Shown here in pieces: positions 47,100 through 60,956 of a stretch of DNA of 64,000 nucleotides. Origin of the DNA: Strigamia acuminata (Eukaryota > Arthropoda > Chilopoda > Geophilomorpha > Linotaeniidae); assembly GCA_949358305.1 (NCBI GenBank), contig OX442314.1, forward strand, positions 20,701,060 to 20,765,059, given 5' to 3'. Position 1 is the stretch's first letter. Every line of letters starts with the position of its first letter. The notes under the pieces are model-generated. The model did no database searches. It was not told the DNA's origin and was given only the letters and a program-made list of their open reading frames with translations. The translations under genes and the position numbers were made by a program.

Positions 47100-48785
47100 C
47101 ACCCGACCCAATCTCTTCAATCCCACTCCCAGACCTTCATCATCTAATTTTACTTCATTAACCAAAACTCCTCTGGAATCAATCAGGCCACACCCAGTGT
47201 TAAAACCCCCCCTTTAAGATTGAGTTTAAGCTGTGGAGGGGAAGAAAAGGGCGGAAAGGAATGGGGGAGAAAAAATGTCCCTTTATTCAACAGCCAACCC
47301 TTATACGATGCATCACTCTTTTCCTCCTATTGATTAGCATATGCCATCACTAAGGTGGCAGACCATCCATCCAAGCGCACCCGACCGGATTTTTAATTGG
47401 TAGAAGAAGGGTTTAGAGGATCTTAATCCTCTGTTTTTTTTTTATTTTTTTATCAAGGGAAATAAAGAGTTTCAGATGTCAATTTTTTCAAGTGACAAAT
47501 TAAAAAAAAAAAAATTAAAAAAAAGGATTACTTATTCAAATTATTTTTATAATCCTAAATATTTTTAAAAAAATCAAATTTTAATAATCCGTGACATATA
47601 TCATGCATAAATAACAGCAAGTTGAAAAAAAAATCAATAATGGCCAACCATTGTTACAGTAGAATAATGCATGCATTATTAGATATGGACACTGATCCAT
47701 AAGCAATATTGAATTGCTTTCCCCGATGGACTTGTGCGCGCATCAAAAACGACCACTTAAAAAAAAACATACTGACATCGTAGGCTTTGCAGCGAACATA
47801 TTAATGCCTTCACCAGCTGTAGTCATACATCATGCACGAAGATTTTTTTGTTTATGGTGAAAGGAATCGCGGAACTGTTGCATATCCAGGTCAGAGATCT
47901 GGATTTTAAAGCATCCAATCCCTGATTAAACATGGCAGACTCAGATTCGAGCGAGTCCTTTAATTGTAGTGAAATTAAATCTGCTCATGCGCATTCAATG
48001 ATTAGACTTGGTGAAGTCGAGCTCGGCACGAGTTCTCATGATGCATCACACCATAAACAAAATCTTCGTCACGCTGATGCACAGAAAAAAAAATCTCTAA
48101 CAAAAAAAAAAACATTATTTTTTTCCAGGTGAAATCTGATTTTTTTTTATTAGTAACAAGATTTACACTCAGTGCACGAGACATTTAAAAATTAAATAAA
48201 AATAAATAAAAATAAAAACTCAAACAAACTTAATTTTCATTTATTAAATCACGATAAAAAAAATGAGTGTATATAAAAAGGCGTTTCTCACCGTCCCGAC
48301 ATCATTTAATTCTTCAGTTATGCTAAGATCACAATCCAACTGAGTAAAGAAGTACAGTACACCAAACGTAACATTTTTTTTAAGGCAAACCCCAGAAAAA
48401 GAAAAAAAAATGTATAAATCTTCACAGGCGTGAAATCGGGCCAACTCGTATGGAAAAGAATTGTAGCATGCTTGGTGGAATTTCAAACACTTTTTCCCCT
48501 TTTTTTTATTTTTCTTTTGCATTTCAACCTCAGGCACACAATACACGAGGCTGAGAAGAAAAATAAGCAAAGGCGGAGAATAAATCAATAACAACATTAA
48601 CGTCATAACAAAAATTCTCAAACAATTCCCTTAAACGCTACTCCTAAATTACAGCTCTTTTCTTGACTCAAAAATTCAAATTAAAGCAAAACCCCAAAAC
48701 AACAAAAATGATAAAACGTAAAAAATTCACACATGTGCGCAATATAACCAAAATGTCAATAAGTGAAGATCCAGAAAAACTGAGA
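47100..48785. other. AT-rich DNA with an imperfect inverted repeat
   Basis: Apart from the inverted repeat at 47,824-48,082 nothing is recognised. A frame from ATG 47,932 (MADSDSSESFNCSE...) has a fair start context but runs into poly-Lys and a stop with no donor, so it is not called as a gene. Confidence 0.4.
47824..48082. repeat. Imperfect inverted repeat, arms about 35 bp
   Basis: The left arm 47,824-47,859 (CATCATGCACGAAGA, T run, GTTTATGGTG) pairs with the right arm 48,049-48,082 (CACCATAAACAAAATCTTCG, then CACGCTGATGCAC). The spacer is about 190 bp. It may be a small MITE or foldback remnant; no target duplication was identified. Confidence 0.45.
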
Positions 48786-48789
48786 AGCA

Positions 48790-48921
48790 TACTGGGCACA
48801 CGCCTAGGGCCCCAAACGTTTAGGGGCCCCATTTCAGTTTCCCATATAATAAAATAAAATAAAATAAAAATTTGGCGAATTTGGCGTCAATGCCCAGGGC
48901 CCCCGAAGCACCATAACGTGC
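48790..48921. repeat. Interspersed repeat (GGGCAC...GGGCCC family)
   Basis: ACTGGGCACACGC, then AGGGCCCCAAAC, GGGGCCCCATTTCAGTTTCC, an AAATA run, GGCGTCAATGCCC, GGGCCCCCGAAGCACCAT. It parallels the copy at 60,957-61,104. Confidence 0.6.
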
Positions 48922-48929
48922 CAGAAGAT

Positions 48930-51540
48930 TATCCCAGCGATAATCGACGTCCACGCAAAATCTCACGCCAGATCTCGTGAAATCTCATACAAAACTCACG
49001 TCACGTACCTCCAACTTCAACCCTTATTTAAACTTTACTCTTAAGATTTCAATATCTCAGCCCTAAACCTAAGAAACGAAAGAAATTTTCCCGTTACTAT
49101 TCCAATAAAAAAATTAGTTATTTGCCAGAGAATTAGGTCCTAATAACTTATGGTAAGCAAATACTAAAAGTTTGCTTAAATGAATAAAAATAAGTGGAAT
49201 AAATAAAATAAATGATCCTAAATAAAATATATGTATTATTACTAATGCGCAGGCTTGTGCGAAGCTGAGATATAAATGATTGTTCAACCGAGCATGCGTA
49301 AATCGCATCATTTTTGCTTAAAATAAGTTAAAAAAAAGTAAATGGCATAAGCCCTGGCTTAAAGTTAAGCAAAAAAAAAAAATGTAAGTAAAATGTGACG
49401 TAAAAACCGTAGTATCCTAAAATGAAAACGAAGTTTCAACTTACCATAATACATTTAAGCAGATTTTTCTTAAACATTTTAAACGCACCTTGTGTTTCTA
49501 TTTTTTCAAATACATTTTTAATTCTCTTGGCATTTGCCAATTATCTTCAGAAGAAAATCATCCAATCAAACATTAAATTAAAAACTTCCCAGAAAGATAG
49601 AGAAGAGGGGGAAAGAAGAAGAAAAAATGTTCAAGTCATCCAAATTTAACCCAGCATCAATTTATATCCTAAACCAAGGGCCATCTGTTGGTGGAGACAC
49701 TAAAGCATGTAATTACATTACAATCAAATTAAAAGCTTGCCATCCAGAAAATATTATTCATGGCCTCATGGTCTCACTCCTTGCACATCACCCGCTCTCC
49801 CAACACACTCTTCTATCCCCATACAGCCCCCATCTTCCACCCACCTCTTACACTCAACTCCAGATGATGATGATGACCAACCAAGCCTGAAGAGATGAAG
49901 AGGAACCTCATCTCAAAATGCTATGTCAGCATTAAAGTCATGTAAGACAAATCAAAATTAAAATCACTAAACCATAGCCCTAATTTAACCCCCAAAACAA
50001 TAAACAAGTCAAAACAAACTTCCACTTTCGTGGAAAGGAAAAAAATTCTAATATAATAATCAATTTTTGTTTTAATTTTAGAACTAACTCCAGTGTGCCA
50101 CTAAATGTCAGGCCAGTATTAAGCCTGATGGGTGCATCCCAGCATGCACCTGCATACGCCCACGCCTCCTTAGCATGATGGGGGTGGATTTTAGCGCAGT
50201 TTGCGTGCACTTGGAAACAAAACACCAGGAAAAATTAATAAGATAATTTCAAATAGCCAATAAACTTGTATTGATTTCAGCAAAAAAAAATATATATAAA
50301 AAAAAATTTAATTCCATTAGTCACTAATTCCTTTTTTTCCTTCAAGTCAATAAATAGAACCGCTTTCCTTATTGGTATAAGTTCCACATTTTATGGAATG
50401 CTTCAAAAGTATTAGCAATAAAGTTATTTGCTCTTGGATTCCAAATGATCCTCATTGCAAACAGTGTTGGCTTTGAGGTTGCAATCTGGTTTAGAAAGGC
50501 AAAGATGCAAATGTGATCAAAATTCTTTCTTTCTGTTTCTTCAAGAAGAAAAAAAACACACCAAACAATAAATTTCATTGCCTAAACTACAATACAATAT
50601 TAAAATCCAAAAAAAAAAATAAAAAATAAAAAATAAAAACTTTTAATTGATTTCTTTTACGATCCTTAAACACCCCTTTTGCAGTGTTTAGCCAAATGCT
50701 TAAACCGTTTTATCAACCCATATAAAGCACACACAAGCACAAATACCCTATAACCACTATCTGCACCTTACCAAACACCTCTAAACCAAACAATTCTCCC
50801 GCAACTTGCCAAAACGACGGAAAGCAATGGGTCCTTTTTATTTCCACGTGACCAACCCCTTTCGCTTTTCAAGAGCGACTCTTCCCCACCACATCCCTTA
50901 TCTCAAACAAGCCAACGAAAAAAAGACGCATCAAGAAAAGAAGCAAATTAGATTTGTTAACTGCGTTCAGTGAGGCGAGAAAAAATTCAGCCTTACTGTC
51001 ATTGTGCAAAAGAGGATGAAAACGGCGCCTGGCGTGTGCCTATTTAATTAGGGGACCTGTTTACTTTGCGCCACAGACACAATATGCCCGCGAGCTGACA
51101 ACTCTGCATATCGCACACTTCGGTTAGAAAAATTTAAAATATTAAAATAAAACTCAATTTATTTCTTTCTTTGAAGAGACCGAGCTTTTGCCCACTCTTT
51201 CTTTATGACGTACAACACCACCACCAACACTGTCCATGTGAAGGAAGTAATAACCAGAATAAACAATACCACGATAGAAAACAACTCCAGGAATAAACTG
51301 TGCCACAATAGAAAGCAATTCTCATCAAGAGATGGCACTAAAAACACAACAAACAATCCCGTCCCCATGTCTGCATTGCAGCACAGTTACTAAGTTACTG
51401 ACTCTTTTTTACTTTTGTTTTTATTCGTGAGCTTTTATTTGAATTTTCTATTGCTTTATATCACTCACTGTGATTACATTTTACCTTTTAAATACGTTTA
51501 CAGCCATTTTTCTGCCATACATCTCAGTATTATAAATCGC
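48930..51540. other. AT-rich DNA, no gene recognised
   Basis: A GC-richer stretch at about 50,820-51,110 carries CACGTG (50,845-50,850) and GGCGCCTGGCG but no readable exon; a regulatory patch is possible. Confidence 0.4.
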
Positions 51541-51650
51541 TGAGACTAAACAGCATATTTAAACCTCAGAAATGGCGGCCGATTTAGTCTGTTTTCAGTC
51601 GCAGTAGGCATGCGCACGACATTTAAACAAGGAATCTTTCATAAATGTGA
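51541..51650 (-). mobile_element. TIR-MITE family copy (GCGCATGC family), inverted
   Basis: GAAATGGCGGCCGATTTAGT, CTGTTTTCAGTCGCAG and GGCATGCGCACGACATTTAAA match the family core on the minus strand. CTTTCATAAATGTGA near the end is a weak terminal repeat. Confidence 0.6.
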
Positions 51651-51659
51651 TTTACACTT

Positions 51660-54600
51660 TAAATTTAAAAGAAAATCCCCTCACTAGAACTGGACAGTGG
51701 AATATTCCAAACATCATCAGTTTTTCCTGTATGTAAACACAGTGCATGATTTTAATGGTAAAATGATAAACACTTCCAACACTTAAATGTTCGACTCCTC
51801 CAGCGGTGCCAAAGTGTCAAAAATTAGACTAAAAGCTAATGGTGTCCGAGACAACTCGTATTGACGACACTATTCGCCTTTATTGCCCAGGTAAGGCAAC
51901 TCAAACGTGATACCCATTTAATTTAGTTCACAATTCTCTCACACGGCGCCACCAGAATGACACAACATCTTAGCACAGTATCAAGATTACGTTTGCACTG
52001 GCTGAGCTGGATTTAGCCTAACCTAGAATGTTGAGCTAAGCTGTTCACTGACAAATGATAGATAATACCAAGAAAAGACACCTCTCTCAAGCTAGAACAA
52101 ACTAGCTAAAATTAAACTAACTTCGGTTACACATTGTTTAATCTTACTTAATCACCTCGAGCTAGGTAACAACATTTTTCAATTTAGATTCGATTTAATC
52201 CAGCGAACAGAATATTACGCTTGATTATTCTGTCAACCACTTGTATACTCTAAGGGGTAAGGTCATCTCGTTACCCCGGAATTAAATACCAGTATTTACA
52301 GAAGACTTAAAATGATCTAATTTGGCGCGTTGTAAACAACATCGTTTAACAAGATGGCAATTATAAGCAACTAATTAGTTAAACAGAACCTGGTTGATCA
52401 AATTTACCTTTCGCTCTTAATTCCAGTTAGTTTAATAAACGGATGAAAGAAGAAAAAAAACTGAAACATTTTCAAAACCAAATGCACAAATATTTCCAAT
52501 TCCATTCATGTTAGAGCTTAAAACATTAGACCTCAACTGACACATTCAAGCTGACCTGTCAAAACTAGAATACAACGCAAATTAATATTTAATCACTCGG
52601 ATTAATTCCATAGTCTAACTAAAATCCAACATAAAACCATAAGCTATTTTCCAACAAAATAAACTTCATATTTTCAGTTGCGCGTTGCAAATATTTGCGA
52701 ACCGCTCAACTAGAAAATGTAAAAACAAAATAAAGTAAAACCTAAAAATTTAACCTACGGTCTTTAATTAGCGAATATGACCTTTAAACCAAGATAAAAT
52801 AATCAAGAACCACCTCCCAAAGATGATAACCCTCATGCCACGACCAATAACCCTAATCAAACAAGGGGCACTCACAAGACCCCAGCGCAAAACCATGTGG
52901 CACCGTTCCGGCATTACATATAGAAAACCAAACAGAAGTCTAATCAATCATTCTTACCACTTGTTCCTCTTTTTTTTTTATTTTATTATTATTCTAGTTC
53001 TTAACTTTTCATGTTGTTCTTTAATAAGAATAGCTGACACTGCACGCAATGCATTAATCTAAATAAAGATTCAGTCAATCAAAAAGTAAAAAATAAAAAA
53101 AAAATTCTCAAAGAATAACATGCAAGCTTCTGCATGTATTTATATAGATAGAATATTATTCGCGCGCGCACATGTATACACAAATGTCCATCTCCATCAA
53201 CACTTGAAAAATAAACTTCACAGACACACTATGCATATATACACCAATATAAAGTTTCATATGAATCCTATAAATATTTATTACCGGAATGCATTGAAAA
53301 TTCATTTCAAGATACAAATTTAAACATGAGTATGCCCAAAGTGCCGTTACGTTTTAGTGTACGGCAATATGAATACATGACAAAAATGTAATATTAAAAA
53401 AATAAGATCAAAAAATCAAAATAAAATAAAAATAACAAATCACTAAATATTTAATTTAATACCAACCGAAGAACATTGCATAAATACGTGCATCGATGCA
53501 ATTCTCCCACTTCCATTGAAACTTTAAACTAAAGCGACTATGCTACTGAATGGTTTCACTTTTCAGCTACTGGCGTTCCATTTCTGCTCAATCCATTACC
53601 TCCCTTTGTTTTGTCAACTAATATCCCAATATTCTTCCGACTAAATGACAGTCGATCTATTGGCTGCCGACCTAATGCTATATTTACATCCCCAATCCTA
53701 GAATGAAGTTTAAAAAAATTCTATTTGCATATAAAATGTGAAGAATGTAAAATATCCTTACATAAAATGCAAGCGAGTGTACTAACAACAATTCCAAATA
53801 CTAGCTAACTGGTTACGCAATTGCTTGTGTAAAAAAAAGAAAAAAACAAAACAAAAAAACTGGAGTCATAACAAAAATTCGAATTATGAAGAAAACATTT
53901 AATTGATCTCATCGCCCTATTATACCCTGTGCTCCATTAAACAAAAATATCAATTCAGCTCCAAATTTAACCTGGCAATAAAGTGACTAGTGTCCATTTT
54001 ATGCACCCACAAATAAAGTTTAAAAGTGCATTTAGATTTAAAAAGGAAAGATAATGAGAAAATAAAAATAAAAACTTGAATCAATAACAAGTACGACTTT
54101 CATCGGATGAAATTTGAGCTACTCCATCCATTTAAACCCCACATTAAGCATATGCATTTCACAAAAAAAACAAAAAACAAACAAAAGAAATGCAAGAAAG
54201 AAAAACGAAGAAAAAATTCACTGCAGCAAGGTTTCATCAGCTTTTACTAATGACCTTCATTTGAACAAAACAGCAAATCATTTAATCCTGTACATCTATC
54301 ATAAACATCTTTGAAACCATTTTTTCAAAAACAATAAAATCATTTACCATACATAATCTTCCGAAACTAAATATTCTTCTCTTCATCTTAAGTTATCGAA
54401 CATTTTAATGATATCCCTCTACAAATCGAAAATAATCTTTTTCTTTTTCATAAAATACAATAAAATAAAACCAAATCCCTCAAAACCAAGCCCGACTCTA
54501 ACAGCTTAACGCCCTATCTCTATCTAAAATTCTAAATTTCCATCTTTAAATTGCTTACTTCCGGTTTCTTATCAAAATCCAAACACATACTCCCACCAAA

Positions 54601-54725
54601 AAACAAATATATATACCCGGTAATAAAATATTCCGTGCTAGATATTCCATTTAGCACATTACCACAGCAAAACCAGCATTAATTAATCACATTTCTAAGT
54701 TGTAACCTTAAATAAGAAATTAACT
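51660..54725. other. AT-rich DNA, no gene recognised
   Basis: Probably intron downstream of the 54.8-kb exon. No coding signal; only simple repeats. Confidence 0.5.
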
Positions 54726-54731
54726 AGTTAC

Positions 54732-54841
54732 CTTGAGGACGAAGTTGTCGTTGTAGAACTAGTTGTTACGGGAGAAGGAGGAGGACTTTGAGGCGAAATG
54801 CGGTCAGCCAAGGCGCCTATCTTGTTCAAAAGAGGGTCCAT
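54732..54841 (-). CDS. Candidate first exon, Pro/Ser/Thr-rich N-terminus, phase 2
   Basis: On the minus strand ATG at 54,841 (context AGCAAATGG) opens 36 codons plus AG, ending at TCAAG|GTAACT, a good 5' splice site (GT at 54,731-54,730). The peptide starts MDPLLNKIGALADRIS, an amphipathic helix-like stretch, then QSPPPSPV and a Ser/Thr run. Such N-termini are typical of intracellular regulators, but no family is recognised. The exon is GC-rich against AT-rich flanks, has no in-frame upstream start, and carries a CACGTG about 110 bp upstream. The phase equals that of the candidates at 47.0 and 28.0 kb. Confidence 0.6.
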
Positions 54842-54948
54842 TTGCTACAATCCAACAAATAATTCTCCAAACTAGAAAATTTAACTAATCAACACAAAAC
54901 GTTCTTGCTCAGTGTGCTTTGCGCCTCTCAACACACAAAACCGTAAAC

Positions 54949-54954
54949 CACGTG
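54949..54954 (-). promoter_or_regulatory. E-box CACGTG upstream of the 54.8-kb exon
   Basis: GTCACGTGG on the minus strand, about 110 bp upstream of the candidate ATG. USF, MYC and TFE-type bHLH factors bind this sequence. No TATA box is seen nearby, so a TATA-less promoter would be implied. Confidence 0.3.
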
Positions 54955-54959
54955 ACCAT

Positions 54960-57900
54960 CAAATGGACGCCCCTTGAGCCTGGTTTCAACCAAGTTGCAG
55001 ACTTGCTCTAATCAGTGATTGACTTATCAGTGCTATTTGGACTTGAGACTCCTGTTCAAACATGTCACTCATAGCCCTAGTTTACTACACACACTTTCTT
55101 CAAAATATTTTTATTTCCACAAAAAAAGATATGTAAAAGAGGGGAAAAAAGTTGTGATAATAAAAAAGCATTATAGAAACCTCTCCCAGCTGCTTCTGTT
55201 TCTATTGGGACTCCCTTAATGCCTAAAAACAGACTACTTAGCTTAAATACGAATCGTATCAGTCCAACCATGAGTTATGCCTGACTCATGGTAAACAACA
55301 TGATACCATTCAAGTTTCAACTGTTGCAATTACCAAAAACTATGCCAACTAATCAAAGCATTACGATAAGTTATCTCTTTACCCACAATCCACTGGCCAA
55401 TTCCCATCTCCATTTCTCTTGAGAAAAGAAAGTTTGGACATTAATTATAACACTTGAAAATTGTGTTCTAAAAACAAAACTTAAGAGTAATGGTCATCCA
55501 TGATGTTCTGCTTCACGAGTGTAATAATGAATTCGTTACTTTTACCTTGAGTTAAGTATAGATGTTAGTCAGCTTGTGAGAAAAAATTAAATCAGTCGTA
55601 GATGACTGATAAAAGAAAAGCTATTTTATCTTACAAAATGGTTTTGTATTTCCTATCTTTCACTACCGGTGTGAGGTTTTGGTTTTACCGACCGACGTAT
55701 GAAATCGTCGTTTAATTTCTAAGTTATAATTTGTTTGCATGATTCATCAAATCATTTGTGAGTGTATTTGGAGACATTGATGTACTCCCACACATCTCCA
55801 GACCAAAACATTACCAGAAAACGTTTTGTCAATCATGTGAACAAGAACGATTTCAACTTGTTATTTTTATTAGTCAGGACAACATTTTTCTATCAAAATT
55901 TACACGTCGCACTAATTTAATCAATTCAACGTTATCTGTGTCAATGACAATTGGACTACAAGAACCCAGAGGGACCAGGAAAAGCAAAAAAAAAATAAAA
56001 AGAACATTAAAGAAAATGCTCATCGATTAACCACTCAACAAATAGAAAAACATGAACAGACAAACCCAACAACATACTGAAAATTTAAACACTTGTTTAG
56101 ACATTTAATTTCCGGAATATAGAAATTATATTTAAACACTGGCAATCTTTTTAAATATAGAATCTGTCCTCTGCCCACGTCCACGACAACTAACAGTAAT
56201 TTGAAACCTGTCAACCCGAAGACAAATCGTGGAGAATGACATGCAACGCAATCAAACAGTTGATAAAGAGAAAATTTATTAATATAAAAATCTAAAAGAT
56301 ACTGCCCAATTCCACTATAGCTTACCAAAAGAAAGATTAAAGTCCAAGGATCGGATTTCTCATCAATAATTTTTTTACAACTATTCTCGTCCTTTTTCTT
56401 TCACGAATTCCTATCTAAATGTCAAGTATCCGAGTGTTTTCTCAATTTTCTTCAATTTGCAAATCGTTATCAGCACCAATATTAAATTGCGGAATATGTT
56501 CTCATGTTTACAATGCAATTACAATAGCAACATTCAAGCATTTGATCGAAACTAATAAAGCTAAAACGTTACGTATCCTCCCGAGTCCTGGTTAAGTATT
56601 TTTAAAAGTTCGCATGACCACTTGCACATTTTAATTAAACGTTCGTTTAATAAGCAGCTATAACCTCGAAAACCATGCAGGTCGTTCCAGGTTTAATTTT
56701 CACTTGATTTGCACGTAGTTTTGACATCCATCTAAGACTTCCAGTCAAGTGGAATTAAACAATCTAATTTAGATTGTAGAATGCTGTTTTTTTGTTTTTC
56801 ATTTTTGCTTAAATCTTTTTCATGCATTTTGTATCAAGTTACTATCCCTTTAAATTGGAGCAGGGTCAAAATGTTAACCCAAATTATTTCCATACACCAC
56901 CAGGGCCTTACAAGAAAAATAAGTTACCTAACTTCGTTTCTCCTTCAATTCTCTACGGAACTTACATCTGGCATTTGATTGACATCCTTCCTAACAAATA
57001 GAAATAGTTTCTTTGCTTTTACCAACAGAAAAAAAAAATAGTATAAAAAAAAAATATGACCGCTGCATAACATTCATTACCAAATCATAAGCCAGAAACG
57101 AGCATTACTAAAAACTACTTTCAATACAAAAAAACAACAAAACAAATCCCTCAAATCCATACTATCACATACACTTCAAATAACCCTGTAATTCATTTAT
57201 TTCATTTTTTTTTCTTCTTTCCTTTTACCATAAGCTCCAGATAGTTCCACCATCATTTACCAACAACAGGAAAAAAAAGTAAATGAAAGAAAAGTGTTTT
57301 TCTTGTCTGTCATGCTCTTCTACACTACAACTTGTTTGTTCACTGCAGTGGAAAAGTTGAAGAAAAAAATAGAAGTAAAAAAAAAATAGCAGAGACAAAA
57401 CCAGAAAAAAGAAATAGAAAAAAAAAACTAATCTTAGGTTGGCAGGGAGATAGGATAGGATACCATGGAAACACAAGATAGGCAACTGATTGCACCTTGG
57501 ACTTGACTCACACACTCATGGGATGGATAAAGAAGGACACAGTAAGCAACACAACACTCTTTACTTAACTAAAGCCGGCGCTCTTTGCACAAACCAACAC
57601 AATAAACAAAGTAGGAAAAATCCATCAACCCAAATAATTTTGCTTTTATTTCTTTCCGATATTATTTATGTGTTTATTTAATATTTGTGGGCATTTAATC
57701 CAAACTGGCATAGACCAATATTTGCAGATAAATTATCTTTTTATTTGCAAAACGTGTGCTTGCAGGTAAGTTAGAGGTTCCAATTATCTAACTTAGCTTC
57801 CTCTCATTAAATCAACTTCCGCTTCTACTATTCTTCCATGGTAACCCCAAATGAAATATAATACAAAATAAATATCCCCGAGATCGAAAAATAAATATAA

Positions 57901-60900
57901 AAATTAAATTAACCTAATTAAAATTTAGAAAAGTAGAAGAAGAAAAAAATTACTGTAAATATATTTTCTCCTCTTTTTTTATCATGGGCAATAAAAATTT
58001 AATTATTTATCAGAAAAATGGATAAATAATTACCAGCTTGCTATTAAGAGTAGTAAAATTCAATTCTGGGTTCATTAGGTATTTATAACTGCACAACCTG
58101 TTACACTTGCACATTTTTGAACCATTTCAAATGAAAAACTGCTCCAATTTATTATTTAACAGGGATACTTTGTGTACATAGTTAAGCAACCATGAACGGA
58201 TGATTTGTAATAAGTCATTAGTCATTTATTAACAACTTTTTTGTTCCCAAGTTAAATAATTCAAACATTAACTATCGAGTCAACTCGAATATTCACATCA
58301 AGATGTGTATGATTTGTGTATTTATTCAAAAACCGAAGAAATGACCGACATATCAGTTGCAGCATGACCAACTTGGGTGAAATTTGCGCGTCCAAATGAT
58401 AAATTCATATTTTTTCATGTGTTTTTCTGGTTTAATTCAGTTTCTTGTAAAACCAACTCAGAATAAAACAAATATTTAAACATGCAAACACTTTATCGAT
58501 CACATTGCACTTCATTTTTCCTGCACGATTAAATTAAATTTCTGGATTGACCAACAAATTTAATTCATCAAAAAAAAAACCCAATGATCTCTTTCCATAA
58601 AAAAATAAAAAAATAAAAAAAAATAAAAATTACAAGTCCCAGCTGAGTTACAATATGCATTAAACCCCTTCGCGAAAAGCATAAAGCTGAGCCCCAACAC
58701 TATGCTTCAGTTTATTAAAACCTGGAAATTGCCTTTTTCAAGGGTCCACCCTTATTTATTTTCACGCCCTTTTTTTTCCATTTTTCCATTTTTTCTTTTT
58801 AAATATCCAAAAGAAATTCATAAATAAATGTCTAAACCTCTCTGCTTAATCCTCGTTTTCAATGCATTCTATTTACAGTGGCTTGTTATTCGTACGTGTC
58901 GCCTCGCCCAAGATTGAAACTCATTTGTTTAATATCTGCATTCACATCTAAGCCACGATTCTCATTGCGAGACGATCATACCAAATGGAATTAACTTTTC
59001 TCCATAGAGATGTGTGCCATTCACTTTCCCTTTCTTCAGAACACCTACTTCCATACACATCTTGATATTATGCAATTTTAATACATCCCAAACACAATTT
59101 GAGGTATTCATTCCGGAAAGATACATACATGTTTCCTGACACTAAAATCTCAAATCTACTTGCCTGCTTTTCAAATAAACCTCTGTAATAAACTCGCAAC
59201 CATATTAAATGAAACTCGCCTCCAACAACCTCATCCATCCGCATCCAAGTATCCAAATGACAAAATCCGTAATATATGAACGAGACAATTATTAACGGAA
59301 ACGGGCTAACGTAGAAAATTTACAATCTCTTATATTAAAAAACGTGAAAATTGAACCATTTCTTCCAACAACCTTTTTATAATTTAAAAAAAAGATTGAT
59401 GAATGGCACTGACATCCGATTCTTACTAGATAATAATGGACGGACAAAAAGATCACTTCACATCCCAAAGTAACGTTTACAAAACATCATAAAAATAATT
59501 ATAATAACTAGCAGAAAACCATTCTAACAACTTCACAAAACACACATGAACTGGAAAACCAAGAAAAAAGAATTCATTTAGTTTTTTATTTTTCTCAAAG
59601 AAAGGTAAAGCACCTAACAGTAATGGAGAAAACGCCATTGAACTTTTAACATAGCTTCAATTTACTAATTAGGATTTTTTCATACGTATTAAGTAATGTC
59701 CTGTTGTTTGGGCAAAACATGCCGGTACTTCCCCTAATGTACTGATTCATTAACACAGCAAAGCGCCCACCCGTTACAACCCAGACAACGTGTCTGATCC
59801 CCACAAACTAATGTAAAGAAATTGAGATAGAATCAGTAAATTAAGTGGTCTTCCAAACTTTCATCCTTTCATCATTTGATAATTTTAATTAAACACTCAG
59901 ATTATTACCTGGATAAATCCCAAATGAGTTAAGGGCAAGGGACGACACATTTATAACGAAGCAAATAATTTGTGTCTCTAAAAGTATTATCAACTGGCAT
60001 AAAACCTAGTAATTCTGCACTTGACTGCACTCACACCAATTGCATAAACGCCAATCATCCTTTGCCGATTCGAATTATACTTCATTGTTCAACGATTATT
60101 ATTCACAAATTTCTGAAACGCTAGTATTGTGCAGCCCGGTATTAAAATGGATGCAGAACGTATGTGATGTTGCAGCATATTTGGAGATAAATGTTCAGGA
60201 CTAATAAATTTACGAACAAAATTAAAAACATGTCATCACCATAATAGCTGTTTGTTGACAACGTTAGCAGAATATAGCTGAATTTAATTGCATTTTATGT
60301 ACATTGCTAAGTATAGCACCTTAAGAATTATTTACAGCCTTATAACTTGAATGGGATGACATTTGCATTTTGTTGGTGCAGTTATTGAATGTGATGTACG
60401 TCGCGGCTTGTATAAATAATTTGCCGCATTATTTCGGTTTATTTGTTTTCCCTTTATTTATGTAATGAATTTCTCGTCATACTGGATATAAAATATTTGT
60501 TAGTCTTTCTGTCGAATAGAATAATTACCGGGAAAAACACCCGTATACTCTGTATGTCCTACGAAGGCGAATGTATTTGTCATGAGTCATATGACCTGTT
60601 TGATTTTTATCTACATGACTGATTTTGATACACGAAGGTCACATTGTGTGATCTGCCCCTTATGTAATTCCTACCCCTTTATTAAAATTCACTATTATTG
60701 TTTATTTTGCTAGACAATTGTTTTAATACAACGTCAACATAACAGAGAAGTCTTCCATTGCGGTAATAACTATGTTGACACATTTGTTATCCCATCCATA
60801 CTCACACATTTGATGTTTATGTTGTTCAATTCACTAATTTTTAATATTTTTGCACACAAACAATTGTTATACAATGAGTAGAAAGAATGGAACCTTTGTG

Positions 60901-60950
60901 AAGAAAGCACTGGAGATCTACAACATCCCTCAAACAGCACATCATCATAT
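54960..60950. other. AT-rich DNA, no gene recognised
   Basis: No convincing exon. A CTTGCAG|GTAAGT donor-like site lies at about 57,766, preceded by ATATTTGCAG 45 nt upstream, but the enclosed segment resembles no protein. Confidence 0.45.
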
Positions 60951-60956
60951 GGGTAC

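Noticed and set aside
57722-57766. 45-nt interval between TTTGCAG and CTTGCAG|GTAAGT
   Set aside because: Splice-like borders, but the acceptor has a weak pyrimidine tract and the translation (INYLFICKTCAC) fits no family.
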